Source: Agrobacterium tumefaciens (lineage in GTDB: Bacteria; Pseudomonadota; Alphaproteobacteria; Rhizobiales; Rhizobiaceae). Taken from it: 64,000 nt of DNA. The translations under genes and the position numbers were made by a program. This document shows positions 25,859 to 34,518 of this stretch, piece by piece (within the stretch, counting starts at the first letter, position 1; each line of letters starts with the position of its first letter). The stretch lies in NCBI RefSeq assembly GCF_013337285.1, contig NZ_SUPW01000002.1, positions 124,001-188,000 on the forward strand, written 5' to 3'. The notes beneath the pieces are model-generated. The model was not told the origin of the DNA. It worked only from the letters and a program-made list of their open reading frames with translations, and ran no database searches.

Positions 25859-26748
25859 TGGCTTCCGGAACGATGAACATGACATCCAATACGACTGGCA
25901 ATACGACTGGCGACACGATCCTCAAGGTCGAACATCTGTCGATGAAGTTCGGCGGCCTGATGGCCATCAATGACTTCTCCTTCGAGGCGAAGCGCGGTGA
26001 AATCACCGCGCTGATCGGCCCCAACGGTGCTGGAAAGACCACGGTTTTCAACTGCATTACCGGTTTCTACAAGCCGACGATGGGCATGATCACCATGCGC
26101 CAGCAAAGCGGCGAGGCGCATCTTCTCGAGCGCCTGCCGGATTTCGAAATCACCAAGAAGGCGAAGGTGGCGCGCACCTTCCAGAACATCCGCCTGTTCT
26201 CGGGTCTTACGGTTCTGGAAAACCTGCTGGTGGCACAGCACAATGCGCTGATGAAGGCCTCTGGTTACACCATTCTCGGTCTTCTCGGCCTGCCCGCCTA
26301 TAAAAGGGCGGTCGCAAGTTCGATCGAGAAGGCCAAATACTGGCTGGACAAGGCCGATCTGACCGACCGCGCCGACGACCCGGCCGGCGATCTGCCCTAT
26401 GGCGCGCAGCGCCGTCTGGAAATCGCCCGCGCCATGTGCACCGGGCCGGAGCTTTTGTGCCTTGATGAGCCGGCCGCCGGTCTCAACCCGAAGGAATCGC
26501 TGGCGCTCAATGCACTGTTGCGCGGCATCCGCGATGAAGGCACGTCGCTGCTGCTGATCGAGCACGACATGTCGGTGGTGATGCAGATTTCCGACCATGT
26601 GGTGGTTCTGGAATATGGCCAGAAGATTTCCGACGGCACCCCGGACCATGTGAAGAACGACCCGAAGGTCATCGCCGCCTATCTGGGTGTCGAGGATGAT
26701 GAAGTGGAAGACGTGATTGCGGAAGAACTCGACGGAGGAGCGGCCTGA
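25858..26748 (+). CDS. livG: Branched-chain amino acid ABC transporter ATPase LivG
   Basis: A 296-residue ATPase. It has Walker A GPNGAGKTT, the Q-loop in ARTFQNIRLF, the LivG-type signature LPYGAQRRLEIARA in place of LSGGQ, Walker B LLCLDEPAAGL, and the switch His in LLIEHDMSVVM. A short Thr/Asn-rich tail precedes the ABC domain, and the C-terminal 20 residues are unusually acidic (DDEVEDVIAEELDGG). It pairs with LivF to power the transporter. The ATG overlaps the livM stop. Confidence 0.94.
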   Translation: MASGTMNMTSNTTGNTTGDTILKVEHLSMKFGGLMAINDFSFEAKRGEITALIGPNGAGKTTVFNCITGFYKPTMGMITMRQQSGEAHLLERLPDFEITKKAKVARTFQNIRLFSGLTVLENLLVAQHNALMKASGYTILGLLGLPAYKRAVASSIEKAKYWLDKADLTDRADDPAGDLPYGAQRRLEIARAMCTGPELLCLDEPAAGLNPKESLALNALLRGIRDEGTSLLLIEHDMSVVMQISDHVVVLEYGQKISDGTPDHVKNDPKVIAAYLGVEDDEVEDVIAEELDGGAA

Positions 26749-27476
26749 TGTCCGGTGAATCGCTTCTCAAAGTTCAGGGTGTCGAAACCTATTATGGCAA
26801 TATCCGCGCTCTGGCCGGTGTCGATGTCGAAGTCAACAAGGGTGAAATCGTCAGCCTGATCGGCGCCAACGGCGCCGGCAAGTCGACGCTGATGATGACC
26901 ATCTGCGGCAGCCCGCAGGCCCGTGCCGGCCAGGTGATCTTCGACGGCGAGGATATTACCCAGTTGCCGACACATCTGATTGCCCGCAAGCGCATCGCCC
27001 AGTCACCCGAAGGCCGCCGGATTTTCCCGCGCATGACGGTGCTGGAAAACCTGCAGATGGGCGCCAATCTCGATAACCTGAAATATTTCAAGGAAGACGT
27101 CGAGAAGATTTTCGTCATGTTCCCGCGCCTGAAGGAGCGCCAGAGCCAGCGTGGTGGCACGCTTTCCGGCGGCGAGCAGCAGATGCTCTCCATCGGCCGC
27201 GCGCTGATGGCACGGCCGAAGCTGCTTCTGCTCGACGAGCCGTCGCTCGGCCTCGCGCCGCTGATCGTCAAGGGCATTTTCGCGGCGATCAAGAAACTCA
27301 ACCAGGAGGAAGGGCTGACCGTCTTTCTGGTGGAGCAGAACGCCTTTGCCGCGCTGAAGCTTTCCGACCGCGCCTATGTGATGGTCAACGGCCGCGTGAC
27401 GATGAGCGGTTCGGGCAAGGAATTGCTCGCCGATCCGCAGGTGCGCGCCGCTTATCTCGAAGGCGGACGGCACTGA
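26748..27476 (+). CDS. livF: Branched-chain amino acid ABC transporter ATPase LivF
   Basis: A 242-residue ATPase: Walker A GANGAGKST, Q-loop IAQSPEGRRIF, signature LSGGEQQMLSIGRALMARP, Walker B LLLLDEPSLGLAP, and the LivF-type VFLVEQNAFAAL, in which the usual switch His is replaced by Gln, as is normal for LivF. The ATG overlaps the livG stop (TGATG). A nine-pair hairpin without a T-run lies 10 bp after the stop, between livF and the DUF6867 gene, and may set the amounts of the two parts of the transcript. Confidence 0.94.
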   Translation: MSGESLLKVQGVETYYGNIRALAGVDVEVNKGEIVSLIGANGAGKSTLMMTICGSPQARAGQVIFDGEDITQLPTHLIARKRIAQSPEGRRIFPRMTVLENLQMGANLDNLKYFKEDVEKIFVMFPRLKERQSQRGGTLSGGEQQMLSIGRALMARPKLLLLDEPSLGLAPLIVKGIFAAIKKLNQEEGLTVFLVEQNAFAALKLSDRAYVMVNGRVTMSGSGKELLADPQVRAAYLEGGRH

Positions 27477-27485
27477 AAGATTTTA

Positions 27486-27512
27486 CTTGCGCCGGAAATT
27501 TTGCGGCGCAAG
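27486..27512 (+). other. Intercistronic hairpin between livF and DUF6867
   Basis: CTTGCGCCG and CGGCGCAAG pair perfectly around a nine-base AT-rich loop. No T-run follows, so it is more likely an mRNA-stability or partial-termination element than a full terminator. Confidence 0.5.
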
Positions 27513-27646
27513 ACTGCAAACGGTGTTCAGCCTAAACCTTCGGGACCATGGCGGGACGCAAACAATAAAATGCCCACCGGCAAAACGGCGGGACGACAGA
27601 CAAGGCAGGGCGCGGGCGTTTTCGCCCGGCACTGATGGGGAAAGAG

Positions 27647-28000
27647 ATGCAGGGCCTTTTTTTCGAAACCGATAACGGCGTGCGTTATGTTCTGCGCGCA
27701 CTGGTTGTTCTCTTGGGTTTCTGGACGGCGTGGCGCACGGGCAGATCCGTCGCCGATGGCTGGGGCGATTATACGCGTGTGGTGATCTACACGCTGGCAT
27801 TGGGGCTGGTGATGCGCTTCCTGCATTACGCGCTCTTCAACGGGCCGTTCATCAACGGCTTCTACTACGTGTTTGACGTCGCTCTTCTTCTGGTCTTTTC
27901 CAGCATCGGTTTCCGCATGCGCCGGGCGAGCCAGATGGTCAATAACTACTATTGGCTTTACGACCGGACGTCGGCATTTTCCTACAAGAAGAAAGATTGA
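27647..28000 (+). CDS. DUF6867-type small membrane protein of the liv operon
   Basis: A 117-residue protein with three membrane segments (about 15-33, 45-62 and 70-88) and a basic, aromatic-rich tail (NNYYWLYDRTSAFSYKKKD). I recognise it as the short membrane protein (DUF6867) that often sits between livF and the binding-protein gene in rhizobia. Its role is unknown; an accessory role in the LivHMGF complex is inferred from position only. A second in-frame ATG at 27635 lacks a ribosome site; ATG 27647 has GGGGAAAG just before it. Confidence 0.7.
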   Translation: MQGLFFETDNGVRYVLRALVVLLGFWTAWRTGRSVADGWGDYTRVVIYTLALGLVMRFLHYALFNGPFINGFYYVFDVALLLVFSSIGFRMRRASQMVNNYYWLYDRTSAFSYKKKD

Positions 28001-28117
28001 CAGGCGGATTTTTCCGGCTGCACAATGCTCGTCAGAGTGGAACGGTTTCTGTTCGGTTAAGGTGGGTACCGAACAGGTCCTTGCAATCAACCCATCCAAG
28101 GAACTGGGAGTAAAGTA

Positions 28118-29236
28118 ATGAAGAAGTCTCTTCTTTCCGCTGTCGCGCTGACCGCCATGGTCGCCTTCGGCGGTTCGGCCTGGGCCGATGTCGTGATCGC
28201 TGTCGGCGCACCGCTGACCGGCCCGAACGCTGCTTTTGGCGCTCAGATCCAGAAGGGTGCCGAACAGGCTGCAAAAGACATCAATGCCGCCGGCGGCATC
28301 AATGGCGAGCAGATCAAGATCGTGCTGGGCGACGACGTATCCGACCCGAAACAGGGTATTTCGGTTGCCAATAAATTTGTTGCCGACGGCGTGAAATTCG
28401 TCATCGGTCACTTCAACTCCGGCGTTTCCATTCCGGCTTCCGAAGTTTATGCCGAAAACGGCATTCTCGAAGTGACGCCGGCTGCAACCAACCCGGTCTT
28501 TACCGAGCGCGGCCTGTGGAACACCTTCCGCACCTGCGGTCGTGACGACCAGCAGGGTGGCATTGCCGGCAAGTATCTGGCCGACCACTTCAAGGACGCC
28601 AAGATCGCCGTCATTCACGACAAGACGCCCTATGGTCAGGGCCTTGCCGATGAAACCAAGAAGGCAGCCAATGCCGCCGGCGTGACGGAAGTCATGTATG
28701 AAGGCGTCAATGTCGGCGACAAGGACTTCTCGGCGCTGATCTCCAAGATGAAGGAAGCCGGTGTTACGGTCATCTATTGGGGTGGCCTGCACACCGAAGC
28801 CGGTCTGATCATCCGCCAGGCGGCCGATCAGGGCCTGAAGGCGAAGCTGATTTCGGGTGACGGCATCGTCTCCAACGAACTGGCTTCCATCGCCGGCGAC
28901 GCCGTCGAAGGCACGCTCAACACCTTCGGCCCGGATCCGACGCTGCGCCCGGAAAACAAGGAACTGGTTGAGAAGTTCAAGGCCGCCGGCTTCAACCCGG
29001 AAGCCTATACGCTCTACTCCTACGCAGCCCTGCAGTCGATCGCAGGCGCGGCAAAGGCCGCCGGCTCCATTGAGCCGGAAAAGGTTGCCGAAGCTCTGAA
29101 GAAGGGCACCTTCCCGACGGCGCTCGGCGACATCTCCTTCGACGAGAAGGGCGACCCGAAGCTTCCCGGCTACGTCATGTACGAGTGGAAGAAGGGTCCG
29201 GACGGCAAGTTCACCTACATCCAGCAGGGCAGCTAA
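28118..29236 (+). CDS. livJ: Branched-chain amino acid ABC transporter substrate-binding protein
   Basis: A 372-residue periplasmic protein with signal peptide [23 protein letters not shown]. The mature part is a type I periplasmic binding protein: [32 protein letters not shown] (the canonical start of LivJ/LivK proteins) and [18 protein letters not shown] (ligand-binding Ser/Gly loop). It delivers amino acids to LivHMGF. The ribosome site is GGAACTGGGAG upstream of ATG 28118. It ends the liv gene cluster and is followed by a strong terminator. Confidence 0.95.
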   Translation: MKKSLLSAVALTAMVAFGGSAWADVVIAVGAPLTGPNAAFGAQIQKGAEQAAKDINAAGGINGEQIKIVLGDDVSDPKQGISVANKFVADGVKFVIGHFNSGVSIPASEVYAENGILEVTPAATNPVFTERGLWNTFRTCGRDDQQGGIAGKYLADHFKDAKIAVIHDKTPYGQGLADETKKAANAAGVTEVMYEGVNVGDKDFSALISKMKEAGVTVIYWGGLHTEAGLIIRQAADQGLKAKLISGDGIVSNELASIAGDAVEGTLNTFGPDPTLRPENKELVEKFKAAGFNPEAYTLYSYAALQSIAGAAKAAGSIEPEKVAEALKKGTFPTALGDISFDEKGDPKLPGYVMYEWKKGPDGKFTYIQQGS

Positions 29237-29258
29237 GCCCTTCTGCGATACACGATCG

Positions 29259-29287
29259 AAGCCCGGCAGCGATGCCGGGCTTTTTTG
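29259..29287 (+). terminator. Rho-independent terminator of the liv operon
   Basis: GCCCGGCA-GCGA-TGCCGGGC is an eight-pair stem with a GCGA tetraloop followed by six T. The same 20-base hairpin ends the peroxiredoxin transcript at 51754. Confidence 0.92.
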
Positions 29288-29336
29288 TTTTCGAGGTAAA
29301 GCCTCCCGACCTCAGTCAGGTCGGCCTTGAGCGGCA

Positions 29337-29897
29337 TCAAGCCAGCCCAAGTCCTTGGGCGGTGAGGCCTCCCTCCGCCAACCGCTCCAGCACCACCTCG
29401 ACGCGCTCCGATACCGGCACCTTCGGCACTATCACCGTTTCATAATCCAGCCGGGCATAGTCCGCGAGCAGGCGCTCGTATTCCTCAACGGCCGAATCGA
29501 AATCATGTTTGCGCTCATCATCGCCCCGGTAGATTTCCGGCCAGGGTGGGGTGAGGAAAACCAGGCTGTTGTAGCGGTGCACATGGCGCAACGTATCGAT
29601 GAAGGCATCGCCGCTGACATGGCGCAGCGCGGAGGCGGCATCGATCAGGCCACGGTCGAAGAAGACGAGGCCTTCCGGCGGCGCCTTTTGCCGGTCTTCG
29701 AGTGCAACGGCGATGGCGCGGCGGGCGAAGGCTTCGATGTCTATCCAGGGCAGGGCGGTGCCGCCATTACGGGTTTCCTCGATGACGATCCGCCGCCCTG
29801 GTTCCTCGACGGTGGCGAAACCGCGCCTTGCAAGTTCGGCAAGCAGGGTGGATTTGCCGCCGCCGGAGCAGCCGGAAAGGATGATGAAACGGTCCAT
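29337..29897 (-). CDS. AAA-family ATPase (NadR/Ttd14-like P-loop, AAA_28)
   Basis: A 186-residue single-domain P-loop protein. Walker A is SGCSGGGKSTLL near the N-terminus; EEPGRRIV and LVFFDRGLIDAA (with a D-R-G motif) follow, then VFLTPPWPEIYRGDDERKHDFD. This matches the AAA_28 family of small kinase-like ATPases whose substrate is mostly unknown. The ATG at 29897 is preferred because it starts directly before the first strand; an in-frame ATG at 29924 has no ribosome site. It is convergent with livJ and stands alone. Confidence 0.8.
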   Translation of the reverse strand: MDRFIILSGCSGGGKSTLLAELARRGFATVEEPGRRIVIEETRNGGTALPWIDIEAFARRAIAVALEDRQKAPPEGLVFFDRGLIDAASALRHVSGDAFIDTLRHVHRYNSLVFLTPPWPEIYRGDDERKHDFDSAVEEYERLLADYARLDYETVIVPKVPVSERVEVVLERLAEGGLTAQGLGLA

Positions 29898-29958
29898 GGG
29901 GGGTATTCCTGTTTCGGGGGGCATATGGGTCTGTGGTGATTTTTGGGAGATGGGTGCC

Positions 29959-30091
29959 GCTTGTTTCTTCTCCCCGCCGGGGAGAAGGTGGCCCGAAGGG
30001 CCGGATGAGGGGGCAACGCCGGAGATAAACTGAGAGCTTGCCCCCTCATCCCGCTGCCGCGGACTTCTCCCCGGCAGGGAGAAGAAACAAG
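29959..30091. repeat. Dispersed palindromic repeat, family B, copy 2 (orientation 2)
   Basis: Outer arms as in the copy at 13731, but the inner blocks are swapped: GTGGCCCGAAGGGCCGGATGAGGG is on the left and CCCTCATCCCGCTGCCGCGG on the right, so this copy is inverted. It lies between the AAA ATPase start and the response-regulator stop. Confidence 0.9.
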
Positions 30092-30162
30092 CGGCGCGCG
30101 CTCGCCCGGAAGCGGCTACTCAGGGGATGTCAGTAGGAGCCTAACGCATCACGCGCCGAAAT

Positions 30163-31092
30163 TCACCCCTGATGCAGAACATGCGCCGCCTTGACCGCAG
30201 CAGAGGCGCGGTTTTCGACGCCGAGCTTCACATAGATCTGTTCCAGATGCTTGTTCACGGTTCTGGCGGAAAGGCCGAGGATTTCGCCGATGTCGCGGTT
30301 GGATTTGCCCTTGGCGATCCATAGCAGCACTTCGGATTCCCGCGTCGTCAGGGCGAAGTGGTCCTTGAGCAGATGGTCGTCGGATTTCTCGTTGGCGGCA
30401 GTCAGGCGGAAGAGATATTCGTCCGGTCCCATCGCGCCGAGGAAGGAGAGTTGCAGAGCAGGCCGCCCGGCTTCGGTGATCGTCAGCGGTGTGTCGCGGG
30501 CGGCGTCCACCGTCGCCCTGTCTTTTAGCCAGCCCGAAATATGGGCGACGACGATCTCCAGCCCGTCATCGCGGCCGGTGGCGGCATTGACGAGCCGCGT
30601 TGCCTGCGGGGTCGACCAGTGGATGGCGCCATTGGCGCGAACCGCGAGCAGGTGGCGGCCGGCGGCATCGAGGGCGACGCGGGCGCTCTGGGCCGAGCGG
30701 GCATTGGAGAGATGCACGCGAATGCGGGCGCGCAGCTCGTCGATATTGATCGGCTTGGTGAGATAATCCACACCGCCGGACTCCAGCGCCCGCACCACAT
30801 GTTCGGTTTCCGTCAGCCCGGTCATGAAGATGACGGGCACCTGCGCCACCGCCGCATTGGCTTTCAGGCGGCGGCAGGTCTCGAAACCGTCCATGGATGG
30901 CATGACGGCGTCGAGCAGGATGATGTCGGGGGTGATGCGTTCGGCGATGTTGAGCGCGGCCTGACCCGAGGTGGCGATGAGGGCCGAAAAGCCTGACTGT
31001 TCCAGCGCGTCGGTCAAGAACCCCAGCGCTTCCGGGCTGTCATCCACCAGCAGGACGATGTCTCTTGGAGCCGCTGTCGCCTGACCGCTCAT
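30163..31092 (-). CDS. Response regulator with LuxR-type DNA-binding domain
   Basis: A 309-residue protein. Receiver domain (about 11-128): acidic pair in LLVDDSPEA, phospho-acceptor Asp in IILLDAVMPSMDGFE, Thr in FMTGLTE, Lys in YLTKPI. A linker domain of about 110 residues follows. The C-terminal LuxR helix-turn-helix (about 245-305) reads LTTRESEVLLWIAKGKSNRDIGEILGLSARTVNKHLEQIYVKLG. It should be phosphorylated by the sensor kinase encoded just upstream: the two genes overlap by 4 bp (ATGA), a firm sign of co-translation. Its targets may include the surrounding nitrogen genes, by inference only. Confidence 0.9.
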   Translation of the reverse strand: MSGQATAAPRDIVLLVDDSPEALGFLTDALEQSGFSALIATSGQAALNIAERITPDIILLDAVMPSMDGFETCRRLKANAAVAQVPVIFMTGLTETEHVVRALESGGVDYLTKPINIDELRARIRVHLSNARSAQSARVALDAAGRHLLAVRANGAIHWSTPQATRLVNAATGRDDGLEIVVAHISGWLKDRATVDAARDTPLTITEAGRPALQLSFLGAMGPDEYLFRLTAANEKSDDHLLKDHFALTTRESEVLLWIAKGKSNRDIGEILGLSARTVNKHLEQIYVKLGVENRASAAVKAAHVLHQG

Positions 31093-34000
31093 GCCGTGCC
31101 GTCTCCCCTGTTGTTGTCGTCAGAAAATCGCTTGAGAAAATCGGCGTAACCGGTGAGATCGAAGGCCTGCACATAGGCGCCAAGTTCCTGCGTGAAGGGC
31201 AGGTTTTCCGTGTTACGGGCAAGATCGGCGAGTTTCGCCTCGATGCCACGTATGTAGCCGATTTCGCCGAGCCGCTGCAAATCCTTGATATGGATTGCGC
31301 CGGGATGGATGATCTGCGGTATTGGCTGCGGGGCAGGTGCCGGGGGCAGGTCGGCCTCGTAAATCCATTTCAGGCCGAGATGCACGGCGAGCCTGTCGCA
31401 AAGGTGGCGGATATCGACCGGCTTGGCGATGGCGTCGTTGTGGTTGTCTTCGCCGGCACCCGCAACTGTCCCGTCGCCGATATTGGCCGAGAGCATGATG
31501 AGCGGGGCGGTCTGGCCGGCCTCGCGCAGCTTCGTCACCAGCTGCCATCCGCTCATGCCGGGCATGGAAATATCGATGAGGAAAAGGTCGGGCTTCACGC
31601 CTTCGATGAGCGTCAGGCATTCCGGTCCGCTCTGCGCCGTCAGCACTACGAAATCAAGCGGCGAAAGCACCTGCCGCATCAACTCGCGGTGGTCCTCATT
31701 ATCGTCGACCACGACGATGGTGCGGCGCGGGCCGGAATAGGAGCGGATGGTCTTCTCCGGCGCGGGTGCCGTGCTTGGCCGGTGGACGGCTGATAGCATG
31801 AGGCGGACGCGGAAGGTGGAACCCTCGTCCTTTTCGCTGGAGACGGAAATCTCGCCGCCGAGCGTATTGGTCAGAAGCCTTGTTATGGTGAGGCCGAGGC
31901 CGAGGCCCGGCATGGGTCGCACGCTTTCTGCCTCTCCGCGCTGGAAGGGTTCGTAGATGCGGGCGAGGTCCTTTTCGGCAATGCCGCGGCCGGTATCGGA
32001 CACCGTGAAGCTTGCCACCTGGCTGCGATAGGCGACATCGAAGGTGACGGCTCCCTCATCGGTGAATTTGATGGCGTTGGAGAGCAGGTTGACGAGGATC
32101 TGGCGCAACCTTTTTTCATCGGTGCGGACATATTGCGGCAGCGCGGCGGTGCGCTCATGGCGGAATTCCAGCCCCTTGGCCTGCGCCTGCGGGCGAAACA
32201 TATCAACGATCTGGTCGAGGAAATCCTTGATATTGATCTCGTTGGAATAGACCTGCAGACGACCCGCCTCGATCTTGGAGATATCCAGAAGCCCGTCGAT
32301 CAGGCCCGAGAGATGATCGGCGGAGCGGCGGATGACCCGGATGGCCGATTGCCGGGGAGCGGGAATTGTCTCGTCACGTTCGAGGATCTGGGCATAACCC
32401 AGGACGGCGTTGAGCGGGGTGCGCAGTTCATGGCTGAGACCCACCACGTAGCGGCTCTTGGCGCGGTTGGCGGCCTCAGCCGTTTCCTTGGCGTCCTGAA
32501 GGGCGGCGTCGGTCTTCTTGTGGGCAGCGATTTCTTTGAGGAGCAACGTGTTCTGGCGGGAGGATTCCTCTTCCGCCACCACCCGGCTGTCATGGGCAAG
32601 CACGAGGAACCAGCAGACGATGCCGGCAATGACGGCAAAGACGAAAAACACGATGAGGATGGTGCGGTTGACCACATCAGCCGTTGCCGGCGATGCGGTG
32701 CCGACCTGATGGGCGATGAGCGCCAATATGCCGCCAATGGCGGTGACGGCAATGGCCGCCGCCATGCCGTAACGCCCCAGCCGGGTGGCGAGTTTTGCCA
32801 CCAGCTGCCGTGGCAGGAAAGTCTTTGCGACGGTGGCGACCTGATAGTTGAGCTTGGCCTTCGGTTTGCACATGTCATGGCAGCGGCTGTCCAGCGAACA
32901 GCAGAGCGAACAGATCGGCGCGGCATAGGCCGGACACCACGCCATGTCCTCCGGCTCGAAGGGGTGTTCGCAGATCGAGCAGGTGATGCTGCTTTCTTCG
33001 CGCCATTGCTGGCGCGGCTTGCGGGCGAGGTAGAACTTGCCCCTGGTGGCGAAGGCGAGGGCGGGGGAGGCGATGAAGGCGACGATGAGCGTCAGATAGG
33101 GGGCCAGCGAGGCGGCAAGCGGGCCGAAAGTGCCGAAATGCGCCATCAGCGCAATGGTGGCCGAAAGCGCCATGGAACCGACGCCGACCGGATTGATATC
33201 GTAGAGATGGGCGCGCTTGAATTCGATGCCCGGCGGGGCAAGGCCGAGCGGCTTGTTGATGAAAAGATCGGCGGAAATGGTGCAGAGCCACGCCATGGCG
33301 ATGATGGAGAAGATGCCGAGCGTTTCCTCGAGCAGCCGGTAGATGCCGAGTTCCATCAATAGCAGGGCGATCGCCACATTAAAGACCAGCCAGACGACGC
33401 GGCCGGGGTGGCTGTGGGTGAGGCGGGAGAAGAAATTCGACCAGGCGAGGGACCCCGCATAGGCATTCATGACGTTGATCTTCAGCTGCGAGACGACCAC
33501 GAAGGCGACCATCAGCAGCATGGCGGCGGTCTGGTTGGGGATCATGTAACCGAAGGCGGTCAGGTACATCTGCGCCGGATCGGCGGCGCGGTCCACCGAG
33601 ACGCCGGAACTGAAGGTCAGCACCACCAGGAACGAACCGGCCAACAGCTTCGGCACACCGACGACGACCCAGCCGGCACCGGCGAGGAAGACGGCGATGC
33701 GGTGGCGAAGCCTGCTCTGGCCTTCGGCCGGCAGGAAGCGCAGGAAATCCACCTGTTCGCCGATCTGCGACATCAGCGCCAGAATGACGGCGGACGCCGC
33801 GCCGAACTCCACCAGATTGAAATCCGCGACTGTGCCCGGCGGGCCGGAGGCATGGTGAATGCCGGCAAAGGCCCGCCAGAGATCGTATTTTTCCCAGTCC
33901 ATCAAGGCGATGAAGATGAAGGGCAAAACGTTCAGCACGATCCAGAACGGCTGGGTGATGATCTGGAAGCGGCTGATGAGGCGCACGCCATGGGTGACGA

Positions 34001-34487
34001 GCGGAATGACCATGACGGCGGAGATGATGTAGCCGATCCAGAGCGGAATGCCGAGCGCCAGTTCCAGCGCGCCAGACATGATCGACGCCTCGATGGCAAA
34101 GAGCATGAAGGTGAAGGCGGCATAGATCAGCGAGGTGATGGTGGAGCCGATGTAACCGAAGCTCGCGCCGCGCGTCAGAAGATCGATATCGACACCGTGG
34201 CGGATGGCATAGCGACTGATCGGCAGGCCGACGGCGAGCATGGCGATCGCCGCGACGATGATGGCATAGAAGGCGTTGGTGGTGCCGTAGGACAGCGTGA
34301 TCGCGCCGCCAATGGCTTCCAGCGCCAGAAAGGAGATCGCGCCGATGGCGGTGTGGGAAATGCGGTTTGACGAAAATTGCCGGGCGCTTTTGGCTGTGAA
34401 GCGCAGCGCATAGTCTTCCAGCGTCTGGTTGGCGACCCAGCGGTTATATTCGCGCCTGACGGGGATGATGCGTTGCCGTGCGGCCAT
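31089..34487 (-). CDS. NCS1-transporter/hybrid histidine kinase fusion
   Basis: An 1132-residue multidomain protein. Residues 15-480 are a complete NCS1-type (cytosine/purine/allantoin permease) module with about 12 membrane segments. Residues 500-542 form a Cys-rich cluster with eight Cys (503, 506, 518, 526, 529, 530, 536, 540), like a zinc-binding knuckle. Two more membrane segments span 575-632. A DHp domain with SHELRTPLNA (phospho-His686), an HATPase (NLLSNAIKF, DTGRGIAEKD, GLGLGL), a receiver (VVVDDNEDH, Asp972) and a C-terminal helical tail follow. It probably senses a nitrogenous compound through its transporter module, as CbrA does with its SLC5 module. The start at 34487 lies 32 bp after the SDR stop. 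Confidence 0.88.
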   Translation of the reverse strand: MAARQRIIPVRREYNRWVANQTLEDYALRFTAKSARQFSSNRISHTAIGAISFLALEAIGGAITLSYGTTNAFYAIIVAAIAMLAVGLPISRYAIRHGVDIDLLTRGASFGYIGSTITSLIYAAFTFMLFAIEASIMSGALELALGIPLWIGYIISAVMVIPLVTHGVRLISRFQIITQPFWIVLNVLPFIFIALMDWEKYDLWRAFAGIHHASGPPGTVADFNLVEFGAASAVILALMSQIGEQVDFLRFLPAEGQSRLRHRIAVFLAGAGWVVVGVPKLLAGSFLVVLTFSSGVSVDRAADPAQMYLTAFGYMIPNQTAAMLLMVAFVVVSQLKINVMNAYAGSLAWSNFFSRLTHSHPGRVVWLVFNVAIALLLMELGIYRLLEETLGIFSIIAMAWLCTISADLFINKPLGLAPPGIEFKRAHLYDINPVGVGSMALSATIALMAHFGTFGPLAASLAPYLTLIVAFIASPALAFATRGKFYLARKPRQQWREESSITCSICEHPFEPEDMAWCPAYAAPICSLCCSLDSRCHDMCKPKAKLNYQVATVAKTFLPRQLVAKLATRLGRYGMAAAIAVTAIGGILALIAHQVGTASPATADVVNRTILIVFFVFAVIAGIVCWFLVLAHDSRVVAEEESSRQNTLLLKEIAAHKKTDAALQDAKETAEAANRAKSRYVVGLSHELRTPLNAVLGYAQILERDETIPAPRQSAIRVIRRSADHLSGLIDGLLDISKIEAGRLQVYSNEINIKDFLDQIVDMFRPQAQAKGLEFRHERTAALPQYVRTDEKRLRQILVNLLSNAIKFTDEGAVTFDVAYRSQVASFTVSDTGRGIAEKDLARIYEPFQRGEAESVRPMPGLGLGLTITRLLTNTLGGEISVSSEKDEGSTFRVRLMLSAVHRPSTAPAPEKTIRSYSGPRRTIVVVDDNEDHRELMRQVLSPLDFVVLTAQSGPECLTLIEGVKPDLFLIDISMPGMSGWQLVTKLREAGQTAPLIMLSANIGDGTVAGAGEDNHNDAIAKPVDIRHLCDRLAVHLGLKWIYEADLPPAPAPQPIPQIIHPGAIHIKDLQRLGEIGYIRGIEAKLADLARNTENLPFTQELGAYVQAFDLTGYADFLKRFSDDNNRGDGTA

Positions 34488-34518
34488 GCCTATCGAGCGC
34501 CTTTCCGCAACGGGCTTC

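Noticed and set aside
32133-33362. Long ORF opposite the sensor kinase
   Set aside because: The kinase reading frame has clear domains; this one has none.
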